Shown here: piece by piece, positions 50,306 through 62,900 of the stretch
How the letters are laid out: every line of letters starts with the position of its first letter
Position numbering within the stretch: position 1 is the first letter of the stretch
From: Zeugodacus cucurbitae
Taxonomy: Eukaryota; Arthropoda; Insecta; Diptera; Tephritidae
Length of the DNA: 64,000 nucleotides
Direction: 5' to 3'
Assembly (NCBI RefSeq): GCF_028554725.1
Contig: NC_071670.1
Location: 37,566,001-37,630,000, forward strand
Program-made: the position numbers and the translations under genes
Notes under the pieces: generated by a model
Database searches by the model: none
The model's input: the letters and a program-made list of their open reading frames with translations, nothing else
What the model was told of the DNA's origin: nothing

Positions 50306-53300
50306 AAGTACAAACATGAGATGTAATTTTAAGGTAACACTCTTTGACATTTCGTTGAAATTTTAGTGATTAGCGCATTATATCAAACACTAAACATTGA
50401 AATTGTTGTCAATGAGAGTCTGAATCTTTAGATATTAGAAAATTTACTAAAAGCCCATGCGAAAATATTAAGAAAAAATGTATCGCAAAAAGGTCGATAA
50501 ATATCGAGTTAATACATGTTAATTGGAAATATTTATATATATGGAGGACATCGGCGTCCTCATCGCCTTTTTAGGAAAGATGCAGATTTTAGTAAAAACG
50601 GGTCTCTGCAGAGATGCTTGTCAATGATATATTATCTCTTATACAAGGTTTGATTTTCTATAATATTCTAACCAGAGTCGACTAAGGCCTCGAAAAGAAA
50701 TTCGCTGACAAAAATAATAGTTAAAGCGATGTCTCCATCAAGTTTAAGAATAATTGGCGATTAAATATAGATCCTAAATATTTTGTTTGCTCATCTCTCA
50801 GTAGTCATCAGTGGTCAATTTGGAATCTTCAAAATGTAATATAGCATAATATACATTACAAATATAACGCACCAGAGCTTTTATAGACATAATGGGAGCT
50901 TTTATAGCCGTAATGAGAACTTTGAAAGCTTTCCACAACCAAAAACGGACTTATGATATAGTGTTTTTAAATGGAAAGACTTGAGACTAAATTTTATCAT
51001 CTTTCCGAAATTTCGTGGCACTCAAAATTTGGATAGTATTCGGAAATTAAATCACAAAGCTTGCTAAAAGTCTTCAATAGCTAGTTAATTGAAAGAAGCA
51101 ATGGTTTCTTTAAAGCAATAAATTTAATCTTTCTTAAACTCTTGACCTCGCCAAGAGTAACTCTTCAATCTTCATGAAAAATAAATATTTCAGAGTTCGT
51201 CTTATGGATTCACCTTGATAATATAAATAAGCTGCATAGACTGCATTACATGATAAACTGTATCCATTACAAGCTATCTTCAAGCTTTAAAGTTTCCCTA
51301 AGACACTATCTAACAAAAATATATTTCCACCATCGAGTTTCGCTCCACCAATTTCCACTCGAATGGCTTACATTGTTGAGGGTTGGGAAAACTTACGTAA
51401 TTACTTAATTGCCGAGCACACAACAAACAAGACACAAAAACTACTACAAAGTGTGAAACAACAACAACAATAAAGTGAAACTGCCATTATGAAGTAACAA
51501 ATAATAACAACAAAAAGCAACTAGAAAACTAAGTAAACAAAAGCAGTCAATTTATGGAGCAGAGAGAGCGAGAGTGGGCGAGCGTGCAAGAAGCGGAAGT
51601 AGGCAGTTGGGAGGCGTTTACACTGCTTATTATTAAAATTAAATAAATTTTTTTGCTTTCAATAAATACCAAAAAGCATAATGCAGCTGGTGACTAAACA
51701 AAAATGTCAGTCTTAGAGAGATGCTGCCGAAAAATTCGACAACTCGGCGTGCGAGCTGAGTGTTTTGCTCGGCTTTGCTTTGTAACGGATATGCGGCGAG
51801 GCAACAAAATCGGCGCCATCGGCGCAGCGGGAAACGCTTTTGTTGTAATCTCTACTGCGACTGCAGTGTTGGCCTGCTTTTCGCGCCCCTGCAATGTGTA
51901 GTCATAGTTATGACTAGAGAATTTTGTTCAACGCCGCGTACGCGTGTCGGAATGCGCCCGTTTTTGTCTCTACTAACATAATATAGCTTTCACACTGTTG
52001 ACAGGCGAAAACACTTTGGTGAAAGTTTTAATTTCATGCGTGAATTGTTTGCGCTTTTTCCCACCGCCACCGTCAGCGCAACTGACACAGACAATGTAAT
52101 AGTTAAATATGCTTTTTGTTGCTACATAAGTGGCGCTCCTGTTGTTTTCGTTGCTTTTGTTTGGGGATAATGCAAAAGAGTAAAAAAGGGGAAAAACTGT
52201 CAAAGCGTCGACGCGGCATTTCCAGCAACTTTCGGCGCACAAATATAGTTTCAAGTTAAGTGTTGCTTTGCGTGATTTCTGCGTTTATTGTTGCAATTTG
52301 CTTAATTTTGTTGAAAATGCAGAGCAAACAAATATTTTCGGCGCGTTTTTCACTTCCTCTCATTTTTTAATACTTTTTATTGCTCACATTGCTTTGTAGT
52401 ATTAAGCCAACAGCCGGGCTTACGCTTGCAAGTTAATTTGTTGCAGCCTTAACTGGTGTGTGAGTGTGTTTGGTTTTGTTGTTGTCTCTGCATTTTGCCA
52501 ACGCCATTCGAAATTAATTAACTGTAGGAATATTTGAGTGCACAAAACTATGCGCCGATTTTCTCGCTTTTCCAAAAAACAAAAAAATGAAAAACGAAAA
52601 AAAAAAATCCCATCATTCGGGGCGGAAAGGGATAGAAAAGGAGGTGGCCACGCGTTTAACTAGTAAAGTTGTGGGACGTACACAATGTTGTGCGAATAGA
52701 GGCGACTAGTAAGTGCAAAGTAGTTATTTGGGTCACTCTTATTTTGCACCCCACACACACACAGCGCTACACATGTATATATACATATATGTATATCTGT
52801 GTGTGTGTGCGTGTTGAAAATAGGGTTTTTTGTGCTTGTGCACGCAATTATGTGAAAGTGAATTAAAGTTGAATGAGCGCGCATAGTTGTTGGCCAACAG
52901 GGCGTTGAATGATGGGCGAAAAGAGCGCACGCTTTTAAATCGTTTTTGCCTCGCAAACTGGGTTGGCATAATTGAAAATTGTACTTTGCATTACATCCGC
53001 TAAAGTGGTGTATAGAAAATGTGAAAATACTATCCGTTTTTTTGTTTTTGCTTTTTAGGATATTAAAGCGGTGTTCCAGTTTCTAGGGTTCTTTGTGAAA
53101 TTAGCTAAATTAGGTTGATTTTATTAATTTGTTGTTTTTTTGTTTATTTCCGGTTGCTTTGAAGTTATTTCAAGTGGAATCATCAGTTGGCAAGCAAAAC
53201 TGAATTCGAGTGGTATTGACTTAAATATTAGCTTTTGGTATTTTCGAATTAATTGTAATTGTAATTTTTTAACTTATTTTATAATATTTAACCACGCCAA

Positions 53301-53489
53301 ATTGCTTAATAACTGTTTTCGACTAGTAGTTCTGGCATTCTAAATTATACCATCAGAAATATAGTGTTTTTATAAGAAAGAGTATATAAACTTTAATATT
53401 ATTCGAAAGACCTCCCATATCAACTAAGTTTTGCAATATTTTTTTTTTGAAAATTGGCAACCCTATACAAAAATATCTCAAAATTTAAC
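50306..53489. other. Intron 2 segment, no gene recognised
   Basis: CAA-rich at 51420-51500. A GC-richer block at 51690-52260 gives overlapping frames on both strands without known domains. Short CA and TG runs flank an ATAC tract at 52750-52815. Confidence 0.45.
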
Positions 53490-54368
53490 ATTTTATGACT
53501 ATTATCTCCCTTCCGTTTTTTCAATGCTTTATAAAAAGTGTTACAGTGATCGGATTTAGTTCAAATATGCGACGTTTCGTTCGATAATCTGTTTCCATCT
53601 AGACGCAACTTCATAATACTCCCTCGTAGCAGCCCCTTTCTTATTTGCGAAGAATTCGGGAAGCCATCTTTCACAAGCCACTTTTGAGTTCAACTTTATA
53701 CCACCAAGGGCGTTCGCCATGGACAGGAACAGGTGGTAATCACTTGGGGCTATGTCCGGGCTATATAGTGGATGCGATAAAACCTCCCATCCGAGCTGCC
53801 GCAGCTTCTGTCGAGTCATCAACGAAGTGTGAAAAACTACACCTTTCCTGTTGGTCAATTCTGGACGCTTCTGATCGGTAGCCTGCTTCAAGATGTCCAA
53901 CTGTTCGCAGTAGATGGTAGAATTAAGCGTCTGGCCATATGGGAACAGCTGATAGTGAATGATTCCTTTCCAATCCCACCAAACACACATCAAAACCTTC
54001 TTCTCCGTCAATCCTGGCTTGTCCACTGTTTGGGACGATTCACCCATTCGTCTGATATTGCCGTATGTGATCCATTTTTCGTCGCTTGTCACCATCCGCT
54101 TCAAAAATGTGTCGAGTTCGTTCCGTTACAGAAGCATATAGCAGTCGTTGATTCGGTCTAGAAGGTGCGCGTTAGTGAACCCCATGTTTATATGTCTGTA
54201 ACTGTGGAACGCAATATTCAAGCTGATCATGCATAGCGTCGTTTTGTATGTTATGTCAAGACCTTTCAAAGATGTATAGTATTGCCAGATACGAGCTCTG
54301 TAGCGCTTTATACATAGTCGCGAAATTCAGAAGACAAAAAAGCGGAAGAGAGATATTTGCCAACCTAA
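53490..54368 (-). mobile_element. mariner element, internally deleted
   Basis: The right end is TTAGGTTGGCAAATATCTCT read on the minus strand, ending at 54368 with TA at 54369-54370. The left end, 53490-53515, matches the inner half of this terminal repeat (12 of 13 bases by hand), while the outer half has decayed. Length is about 880 bp against about 1.3 kb for a complete mariner. The missing part is the 5' half of the transposase gene. Confidence 0.7.
53556..54163 (-). pseudogene. mariner transposase, C-terminal catalytic part
   Basis: The frame 53556-54104 encodes 182 residues: MVTSDEKWITYGNI (first catalytic Asp, residue 8), CVWWDWKGIIHYQLFP, and HPLYSPDIAPSDYHLF (third catalytic Asp, residue 117). 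Similarity continues upstream to 54163 through a stop codon, TAA at 54126-54128. At residues 91-93 the sequence runs GVVFHTSLMTRQ. The family has an Asp-Asn-Ala-Arg-Pro-His motif between the Phe-His and the Thr-Ser, so seven codons, including the second catalytic Asp, appear deleted in frame. The N-terminal helix-turn-helix domains are absent. Not functional. Mariner belongs to the D,D34D group that inserts at TA. Confidence 0.85.
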
Positions 54369-54469
54369 TATTTCCCTCAAAGTATACTTCAAACCTCAAT
54401 TTTGTCTCCTAGCTTGTATTACCATATTTACTAATTTCTTTAAGAGCTGACAACCCCATTACAATATGC
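54155..54469 (-). repeat. 315-bp mariner-associated block, copy 2 (inverted relative to 37.65 kb)
   Basis: Reverse complement of 37653-37967 with about 12 differences. About 100 bp of the shared block lies outside the recognisable mariner terminus at 54368, so the repeated unit is larger than the mariner end itself. Confidence 0.8.
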
Positions 54470-55493
54470 GCCTTTATTCCAATTAAACATTAGGCGAATA
54501 ACTTCTGTGACATACATATGTATGTTGTTGAATTTGTTTCGTAGTTTGATGGATTGTTTAGTCTCAGTGAGTGACTGAGTTTCCAAAATAAAGGATAACC
54601 CTGAATGATTGAAGTATCTCTGGAATTGAACACCTAGTCAAATGTAGAACTATATTACATATTTACAACTAATGAAATGACACCAACGAGTAGAAATTGG
54701 TTTCCAATTGAAGTGAGAACACTACACAACAATAATGACACGACACTACAACAAAGCGATTGCATTCAACTGTTCTGCGGCAAATATGTGGTCACTTCAG
54801 GTGACAGTTGTGATGGCTACAACAACAAACTATGCAACAGTTCGGTGTAATACCAAAGTAGCATCACACCTATATTATCAACACATAACAGCCATAGATC
54901 TGATGAGCTCTCATCTAACATTATTCAAACCCTCTACTCTCACAGACATGTGTAAATACGAGTACGTACGTAGCATTGGTCTCTCACCTCTTCAACACAA
55001 CCGTTTGCGTTGCATTCATTTGCCGCGCCACGAATGCATTGGATGGAATTGTTTCACTAATTCCCAGCTTTCACGTCAAAGGATCCGTACGCATCACTTC
55101 GGCCCACTTAGGCGTGCATACACTTATAATACGCACTATTGACGATAAGATGGGTGCTCAAACTCAGGTGTGGTATGTATCACTTTGACAGGCAAGCCGC
55201 AATTGTGGTGAATATGAATGTCAATTGACAGTCGAATGTCACTTTGATTAGGTGCATTACAGCTTTGTGTATTTATAAAAAATGTTATGCAATTGCTTTG
55301 GCTCATTAGAGTGCACGAAATCAAGTCAGCTGGAAAATAATCAAAACTTTGTTGTATAATGTGAAATATAAGAAGCTGAAAGGTGACCTAGGACGATACC
55401 TGAGGCGAGCTACTTTCCAAACTCACGTCAGCATAAATTTCACATTTTATCTTATGTGATGATTATTCAAGAACCCAAAAGAAGGTATTGAAC
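54470..55493. other. Intron 2 segment, no gene recognised
   Basis: The 135-residue frame at 54735-55142 has no recognisable domain and overlaps other frames. Confidence 0.4.
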
Positions 55494-55685
55494 GCGAAAG
55501 CATACATTGATAGAGCAAGAGGAAGGTCAAGAACAAAATGGAAGGACGAAATAAACGAGGATCTGAAGAAGCTCCGATTAGAAAACTGGAGAGGGGCCGC
55601 AAAAGACAGAGTAGCTTGGAGGCGTATTGTTCAACAGGCCAAAGCTCACAGAGAGCTCTAGAGCCAAATGATGATGATGATCTTA
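55494..55685 (+). pseudogene. LINE (non-LTR retrotransposon) 3' end
   Basis: An open frame reads RGRSRTKWKDEINEDLKK, then LENWRGAAKDRVAWRRIVQQ, and ends AKAHREL at a TAG (55659-55661). This is the recognisable last part of a common insect LINE reverse-transcriptase polyprotein. It is followed at once by CCAAATGATGATGATGAT, a short trinucleotide tail typical of the 3' ends of such elements. The frame is intact over this part but extreme 5' truncation leaves only about 55 codons. Preceding sequence (to about 55440) shows no reverse transcriptase. Confidence 0.8.
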
Positions 55686-55799
55686 TGTGAAGAGTTATAC
55701 TAATTTAAAGAGGTTCAAACCGTCTTTATACGTAAATGATTGGCTAAGTATAGTTTAACCTAACAAAATTATTTTAAATTATAGGATTAAAATACACTT

Positions 55800-55935
55800 A
55801 AGTCAAGTCAAGTCAAGTCAAGTCAGGTCAGGTCAAGTCAAGTCAAGTCAAGTCAAGTCAAGTCAAGTCAAGTCAAGTCAAGTCAAGTCAAGTCAAGTCA
55901 AGTCAAGACAAGACAAGTCAAATTAAGTCAAGTTA
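55800..55935. repeat. AAGTC pentanucleotide array
   Basis: About 27 tandem AAGTC units with a few AGGTC, AAGAC and AATTA variants, lying about 110 bp beyond the LINE tail. Confidence 0.92.
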
Positions 55936-58515
55936 AAAAAATAAAATAAAAATAAATAAAATGCAAATTATAAAACAAAAAAATTTGCATTCTTACACAT
56001 TTCCCAAACCACAATTTTGTTTATACTATACTCTTCACATTAAAATAAATAGTATATTTTTCGTTTAATTAAAAATTCTTTAACCACAAGGCAGTACTAC
56101 GAAAAGTTCCAACAAAGAAATACACGCACTTTCATTAGTTGCACTTGTCACACCGGTTGTACTTAACCGCAGGAACTGTGGTGTTGCAAGTACAAAAAGG
56201 TGACCAACAGAGAATACGAGCTATCAAAGCAGAGAGTGCGAGGTGCATTTACAAAATGTCACTTCATTTATTATTATTTTTACTAGAACATTTTTGTAGA
56301 ATTTCAAATATATAGTTAATACCGCAAAAACACCTCAAAGTAGAAATAAATGTTCAAAAATGCTATTTTAACGTCTCACTGTCTTACCTCTGAAAGAAAA
56401 CTTTTCAAAGTCCAAAAGTATAAAGTCCACCTATGACATTTCGAAAAATAATAATAACAGTAATATTATAAAAATAAAAATGCATTCATGCATGAAAACT
56501 TCCATGTCAGTTGAGTTGTAAGTAACAAGCAATTTTGCTGTTGGCCACAAGTGCCACTTGAATGCTGGCATTAACCGCAATGATTTGAATTGTATTTCAC
56601 ATTTCTATTTTCCAGAAGCTCGCACGATAATGAAACAAGTAGTATAAGGGTGCATAAAGTATGCAGTGGACAATTGAGGTGAGGTGAGGAGGGAGTTGAA
56701 GAGAATGTGGAATGTGTTGCCGCAATGCGTGTTGCAGGTGTTGCTGTTATTGTTGTTAGATATTAGCATATACCTTGCATGTAGCACAAACGCAGGTATT
56801 TAGTTCACGCTGCAACTGTGTGGCTCGAATGAGGTGTCATGTGCATGGGAACCCAATCGGAATTTGCTGGACGTGGTAAACATGTCTACTGAACATAACT
56901 TGCGAAGGATAACCTCCTAAGAACATCTAGAATACATATAAGTGAATGCATTCTGTTACAGACTATGACTACTGGAACAACTAAGAAGAAACTTCTGAAA
57001 TAATCTAGACTCCAAGTAACCAAAAAAAAAATTCCAACAGGGCCCTCAACATCGGCCATAAATTCCCCTTACAGCTGTGTTCATTTGAATATGCAAATGA
57101 TATCGTTGGACTGCTGTTGTTGCTGCCACTCTCGACTGACCGCAATCGTCATTTCCATGCCACATTGGTGGCGGCGGCAATAGCGGCAAATGCCAAATGC
57201 AACACTGCACCTGCACACACATTTACTCAATTGGAAATTTGTCTGCCAATATGAATTTCTAGATGTGTGTCTGTGTGTGTGCTTGCAATGGTGATTGTTG
57301 ATGCGCATTCATCGAATGTGCTGTTGCATTTTCCACCTGAATTTCACTCTAATTCCGCTGCAACATTGCATAAGCGTTCACACACCAACAACAACCTGTA
57401 AACTATAGTAGCTACAAATATTGAAAAGCATACAAGCAGGCGCACATGGCAAATCGCTGATGTGTGGTTGGCCAACAACAACAACAGCAGCAACGTTGGC
57501 GCAGAAAAGATCCGCTTTGCACACATACATACATACAATGTAACACCACGACGATTTGTAACTTTTGTTGATTTATTCGATGTTTTTGGTTGATTTGAGT
57601 TTTGCTTGGCGGACTGTTAAGAAGCTTTGCGGTGGTGGTGAGGATTAGACATATGCCACACAACATCTGCACGCATATATATTGGAAGAATTGTAAGTGA
57701 AACCGCAAATGCATTCATCTAACATGATGCGGTTAGGTCTCATTTCTTTTACGTTTTCTTAAGATATTCTTTGTACTAACTTAATTTAAAGTACGTCTTT
57801 ATACCTTTTTGAAGGTATATAGCATATTGAAAATGTGACCAGAATATATAAATGTGACCAGAATATATAACTTTATGGATTAAATAGTGGAAGCTGAGTA
57901 AGGATAGAGTCTCTGTAGCAAATACCTAAAGAATCCTCCCATATTTGCGACCACATGAGAACCTATATTTTGAAATGGACTGCTCACATACAAATGTGGG
58001 TTCTGTATAACCTCATAATCTTGAAGTTAAGGTGGCCAACAACACTTATTCTTATGTTCAAAAAGCTTATTTGATATTATCATATTTATTATCAGGCAAG
58101 TTCTGGAAATCACGCGATTTCAATACGGATCCAAAATTACAATTCGTACGACTTCATTTGACTTCGAATTTCAATTGAAAATAACTTATTTCTTTGTGAC
58201 AGTTGACAAAACAAATAAAAAAGTAGTAGGTGGTTCAAAATTTTAAATAATTTGAAATTAAATAGTTTTTATTAAAAAACAATATTTTTTATGGCCCTAG
58301 AATCAAAAGGTGGCATTTGACAGATCATTATAATCCCCTGTCTGCACCGGATTCCACGTGTGCTCTGCTAAAATGTTTCTACTTGTCGACTTAAGATAGT
58401 TTCTTTTTGTTGAGGTTTGTTTCCAGCTATCTGTTAAGAAAGCATAAATTTTTAGAAATACTCAACGAAATAATAGCTATAGTCGGAGAAATGTCCATAT
58501 TTAATTTAATAAAAT
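55936..58515. other. Intron 2 segment, no gene recognised
   Basis: A perfect short tandem of AATGTGACCAGAATATAT occurs at about 57831-57868. Minus-strand Leu-rich frames at 57344-57714 reflect CAA/CAG runs. Confidence 0.45.
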
Positions 58516-59215
58516 TTGCTTAGGGTTTTCGCTGAAGATTTATATCAACGTTCAGTTGGAAAGGAAATCGCTATTGCTCTGGGTCGAATCAGAATTTTAT
58601 ACGAAATGATTAATGTTTTAGAATATATTTTGCGCCCGAAGTGGATTATTCGTGAATTCCAGAAAAGCCAAAATCATTTTGTGCAAGAATTTGGAATACC
58701 AAGACCTAAAGACCTACTTGAGTCTCGAAAACATGTAGTGGGTTTGCTGCTTTTGGGGTAACCACGGCTTCCCTGCTTGACTGTGGACGTGCTTCTAACC
58801 CAAAACTTCTCGAATATTATATGCCCTCAAATGCCGCGGAAATTCTACAAATCCTAGCAACACATGCTTTATTATTTGTTAATATATGATTATTGATATA
58901 TAATAACATTATTTTGTTTCATTAAATACGTACATTGTAACAAATGTTCCTTAAACAAATCGTTGATTTGGATTCAAAATCGATACTCATTTGCAGAACA
59001 TGGCAATAAAACGTTTTGGTGACGTTGAAAAAAACAAAAAACGGACTATTTTAAAGGGCATGTCAAACGATTTAAAAACGGAAAATGTGAAAATATTGCC
59101 CGAAAACGATTTGCAGAACATATTATTATTTTTATTATTTGGTGTTTTTAAATACAATTCTGGAAATGTTTGGAAAGGTTCTGTAAGGTATTTTAAAGAC
59201 ATTTATGAATTTTAA
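58516..59215 (+). other. Unidentified coding-like segment (possible gene or element remnant)
   Basis: The frame 58516-58761 encodes about 80 residues of protein-like composition (RVFAEDLYQRSVGKEIA near its start; EFGIPRPKDLLE near its end). Where it stops, a different frame takes over at about 58745 and stays open to TGA near 58889, again with protein-like sequence, suggesting a frameshift. A third frame at 58991-59215 reads FGDVEKNKKRTILKGMSNDL and onward. An acceptor-like TTTGCTTAG precedes the first. I do not recognise any of the three, and whether they belong together is uncertain. A decayed element, a captured foreign gene, or a nested host gene are all possible. Confidence 0.35.
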
Positions 59216-59449
59216 TTTGACATTAAATCTTGTAATATATTCCTTTCTCTTGCTCTTTTATAAACTATTTAACCTTATACCACTCTAGAACTATAAAACA
59301 CTCCTGAGGAATTTATTATTCATTATTTAATGTCTTGAAAGTAGTACCAAAATACCACGAAAAAAATTAGTGCAAAAAATAAAGAGTTGTTAAGTCTATG
59401 TATTACTTCTAAGCTCATTGAAATTATTCAGTAAATATGAAAAGGGGTT

Positions 59450-59992
59450 CAGTATAAACTCAAATTGGTGAATATAAGAAATCAAATTTTCTTTCAGATA
59501 TCTGATAAAGGTCGATAAAGTTAGTGTAATCTTTTAATATGATATTCTCACACTAAAAATTGACCGATTAAAGGGGTTTTTAAGACAAATTGAAATGAGA
59601 TTTGAATCAAAATCTTTTGTAAAAAGCAATCAGTATAAACTCAAATTGGTGAATATAAGAAATCAAATTTTCTTTCAGATATCTGATAAAGGTCGATAAA
59701 GTTAGTGTAATCTTTTAATATGATATTCTCACACTAAAAATTGACCGATTAAAGGGGTTTTTAAGACAAATTGAAATGAGATTTGAATCAAAATCTTTTG
59801 TAAAAAGCAATCAGTATAAACTCAAATTGGTGAATATAAGAAATCAAATTTTCTTTCAGATATCTGATAAAGGTCGATAAAGTTAGTGTAATCTTTTAAT
59901 ATGATATTCTCACACTAAAAATTGACCGATTAAAGGGGTTTTTAAGACAAATTGAAATGAGATTTGAATCAAAATCTTTTGTAAAAAGCAAT
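59450..59992. repeat. Perfect three-copy tandem repeat, 181-bp unit
   Basis: Copies start at CAGTATAAAC at 59450, 59631 and 59812, and the third ends at 59992. All three are identical base for base when compared by hand. Each has TTTTCTTTCAG, which resembles a 3' splice site. No coding sequence is recognised. Confidence 0.95.
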
Positions 59993-62900
59993 CAAAAGTG
60001 TTAAGGAACATCGCCTTATGATTTAGATATAAATGGCATTGAAATAATTATATCAAAGTTTATATCTATCACCATCTATATTATGAATACATTGTCATAT
60101 TTTAAAGACAATTACACATTTAAGGATTAACAGATCTGTCACTGAAAAGCAGTTTGGAGGCCTTGTAGACTGTATTCAAAATGTATCACAAATCACTAGC
60201 TATTGCTTATTCATATATGTATATTACATATCGTGACTTCACTTCGAATAAGAACTTAGAAACAACACGAGAGAGGTAAGGAAATGAATTGAAGTGAATC
60301 CGACGTTGATCATGTACAAAAACCTATAATTTTCAAATCGATTTAAAATCTTAAATATGTGTTTAGAGGATACTTGTTTTCAGATTAAGTATGATAATTT
60401 GATAAACCTTTTCAACTGTACGTTCAAGAATTACTAATTCTAAAGCGAAGAAAGTGCGATAGCATTTTGGGTTGACTGTTCAGTTTTGAAAGAGCAATGT
60501 AAATAATGTGAATTGGGTACATTTTTCTGAGACCATAACATGCATAGATTTAGGAAAATAATATATAGTAATATATAGATATGCACTGTAAACAATTCAA
60601 CTAGGTATTGGACCTAACCAATTTTCTCAAGGGTTTGCACCAATGATTACAATAAATTTAAAGTCAATTATTTCATTTCTATCTTCGAAAAAGGAAGAAA
60701 TTACTTATTTTATGACCAAATCTCTCGAAAAAATGTTTTTGACCGATATCTCAAAATAAATCATTTTTGCCATATGGTGTTGTAGAAATGCGAAGTTAAT
60801 AAAATGGTGAATTTAATATCAATAAAATATTACTAATATTTTAAGAGAGAATATTAAATGGACTCACCGCATTGTTGAATAACTTTTAGTCATATCATTA
60901 CAACTGAAGAACTCCAAACTGAAATAAAAATAACAAAAAATCAGTTTCAATACATTTGCATACAAAAATTGCTAAAGTACATATAAATATAGAACACAGC
61001 TCATTAAAAATTCTCTATAAACATTACAATATAGATTGAGCTTTTTAACAAAACTAACTTTTGAATAGGATTTAACACAAACGCGATGGATAGCAGCAAA
61101 CAAACAAAAATACTACACGATTAACTTGCAGAAAATATGCAGATTTCGCAATAAATTATTCAAGCAACATTTCGTTTGAATTTTACAAGAAAAATATTTT
61201 GCATGTTTTGAACAAACAACACAATCAATCGATAGCCAATACGACAATGGCAGATATACTAATCTGCGTAGTCTACGGAGTAACGCAGGCGGGAGGGCAT
61301 GCATATAAATCTAAATATTTAAGCATTTATATTTATGCACACATGTACGCAAACATGTAGTACAACAACGAAAACATTTGAATAAGATTAGACACTTGAG
61401 CTGGCAAAGCGCGCTTCGTGTCCTTGAGAAACGTCAAATGTGATTTATATGCAAATTAATAGCAACCAAATCTGCAGCTGTAATCGAAAATGGCAACATT
61501 GATTCGCATTATTTCACCCACAACGAAAACATGTAAAATAATTTGCATGCGAAAAAAAAAATTTGCTAAGCCTTGAATTATTTTAAATTTTTTTTGGATA
61601 ATATTTGTGTTACTCATACGCCATGCTGTGTCGCTGGCTGAGAGGAAAATGAAATGTATGCTGAAAATTGGTGTAAGTATAAAATTTTAAGTTTTATAAT
61701 ATTAATATATGTATAATTTTAAATATATTTAATAAATTGAAATAAATTGACCTCTGTACTGTCATAAAAGAACAAAAAAATATTAAAAAATTTACTTTTA
61801 TATTATTTGTTATTCTATTTTAAGAAGTCTGTCCTATTTGTAATAACTGGGTTTGGGTCTATTTGAAAAATATTCGAAGCTTATGATTGATAAGTAAATA
61901 ATGCGTCAACCTAACCGATTAAATAGAGATTAATGTAGAAAAATCGAACACGGACACTCGCCTTGCGTAGGTAACTATTCGGAAAGGCTTTAAAGGGAGA
62001 AAACGCAACTGAGCGTAAATAAGCAGACATTGCAAGATTACCTTTTGTACACAGAGGATGGGCAGCCCATCAACACATCCACACATATGTACATACATAT
62101 GTTTATACTATAGTTTATAGTTGTGTGTCGGCGCATATCTAATCACGAGCCAAAAGTCACTCACGTGTGCAACTGTCGGTTTGATATGTTGTTGCTGGAC
62201 CGCTGTCTATTGCACATTTCCAGTTCCCTTACACGCCTGACTTGGCTTTGTTGTGTGAAACTGTTTAAGCAGATGCTTAACGAACTGTATGTCCACTATG
62301 CAAGCATTTATACGTATACATACATACACACATATGTATATCTCCTTATTCCACATATTTTTATTTAAAAACGGGATAAAATTTACTGTATATGAAAGAG
62401 AATGGTTTAATACAGTGCCAGTTGCTTTTTGCCTTTGTAGTCATTTACAGCTTTCATGCAGACTTTTATTTTCCCTTGACTAAATAAAATATTGTACATA
62501 CTCATGCTTGTCTGCTTACTGTATAGACTGGCTTATTGACCGCCACTTCATCACCTGATAGTTTAGTTACACACTAATTGTGTGTTGGCGTTGAGTTTGC
62601 TGGTTGAGTGACTACCATTGCGACGAGCGCTTGTTCATAAATACAAGCCAAGCTCCGGTTTGCTGTGAGTGAAGAGTTATATGTCTGCACATTTAATCTA
62701 CACTCCACAAGAAAAAATTTACTCAGTTCACAAGATTTTCGGTTCTACGGACTGGTCGCAGTAAATATACTATATAGGTATACGTCAAAAAAGTAGGACC
62801 GAAGTGAACTTTTGAATGATGTATTTGTATGTATGCATGTGCTAGAGAGCGCATGTAAGCTCCATTCAATATCGCCTGTCAATGTGCAATGAAGTGTATA

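Noticed and set aside
50108..50350. 80-residue minus-strand frame
   Set aside because: Antisense shadow of the Dpr exon 2.
54735..55142. 135-residue plus-strand open frame
   Set aside because: No motif, unusual composition, and overlapping frames; probably chance.
58516..58890. Calling the unidentified frames a specific viral or host gene
   Set aside because: I recognise no diagnostic motif; any name would be a guess.
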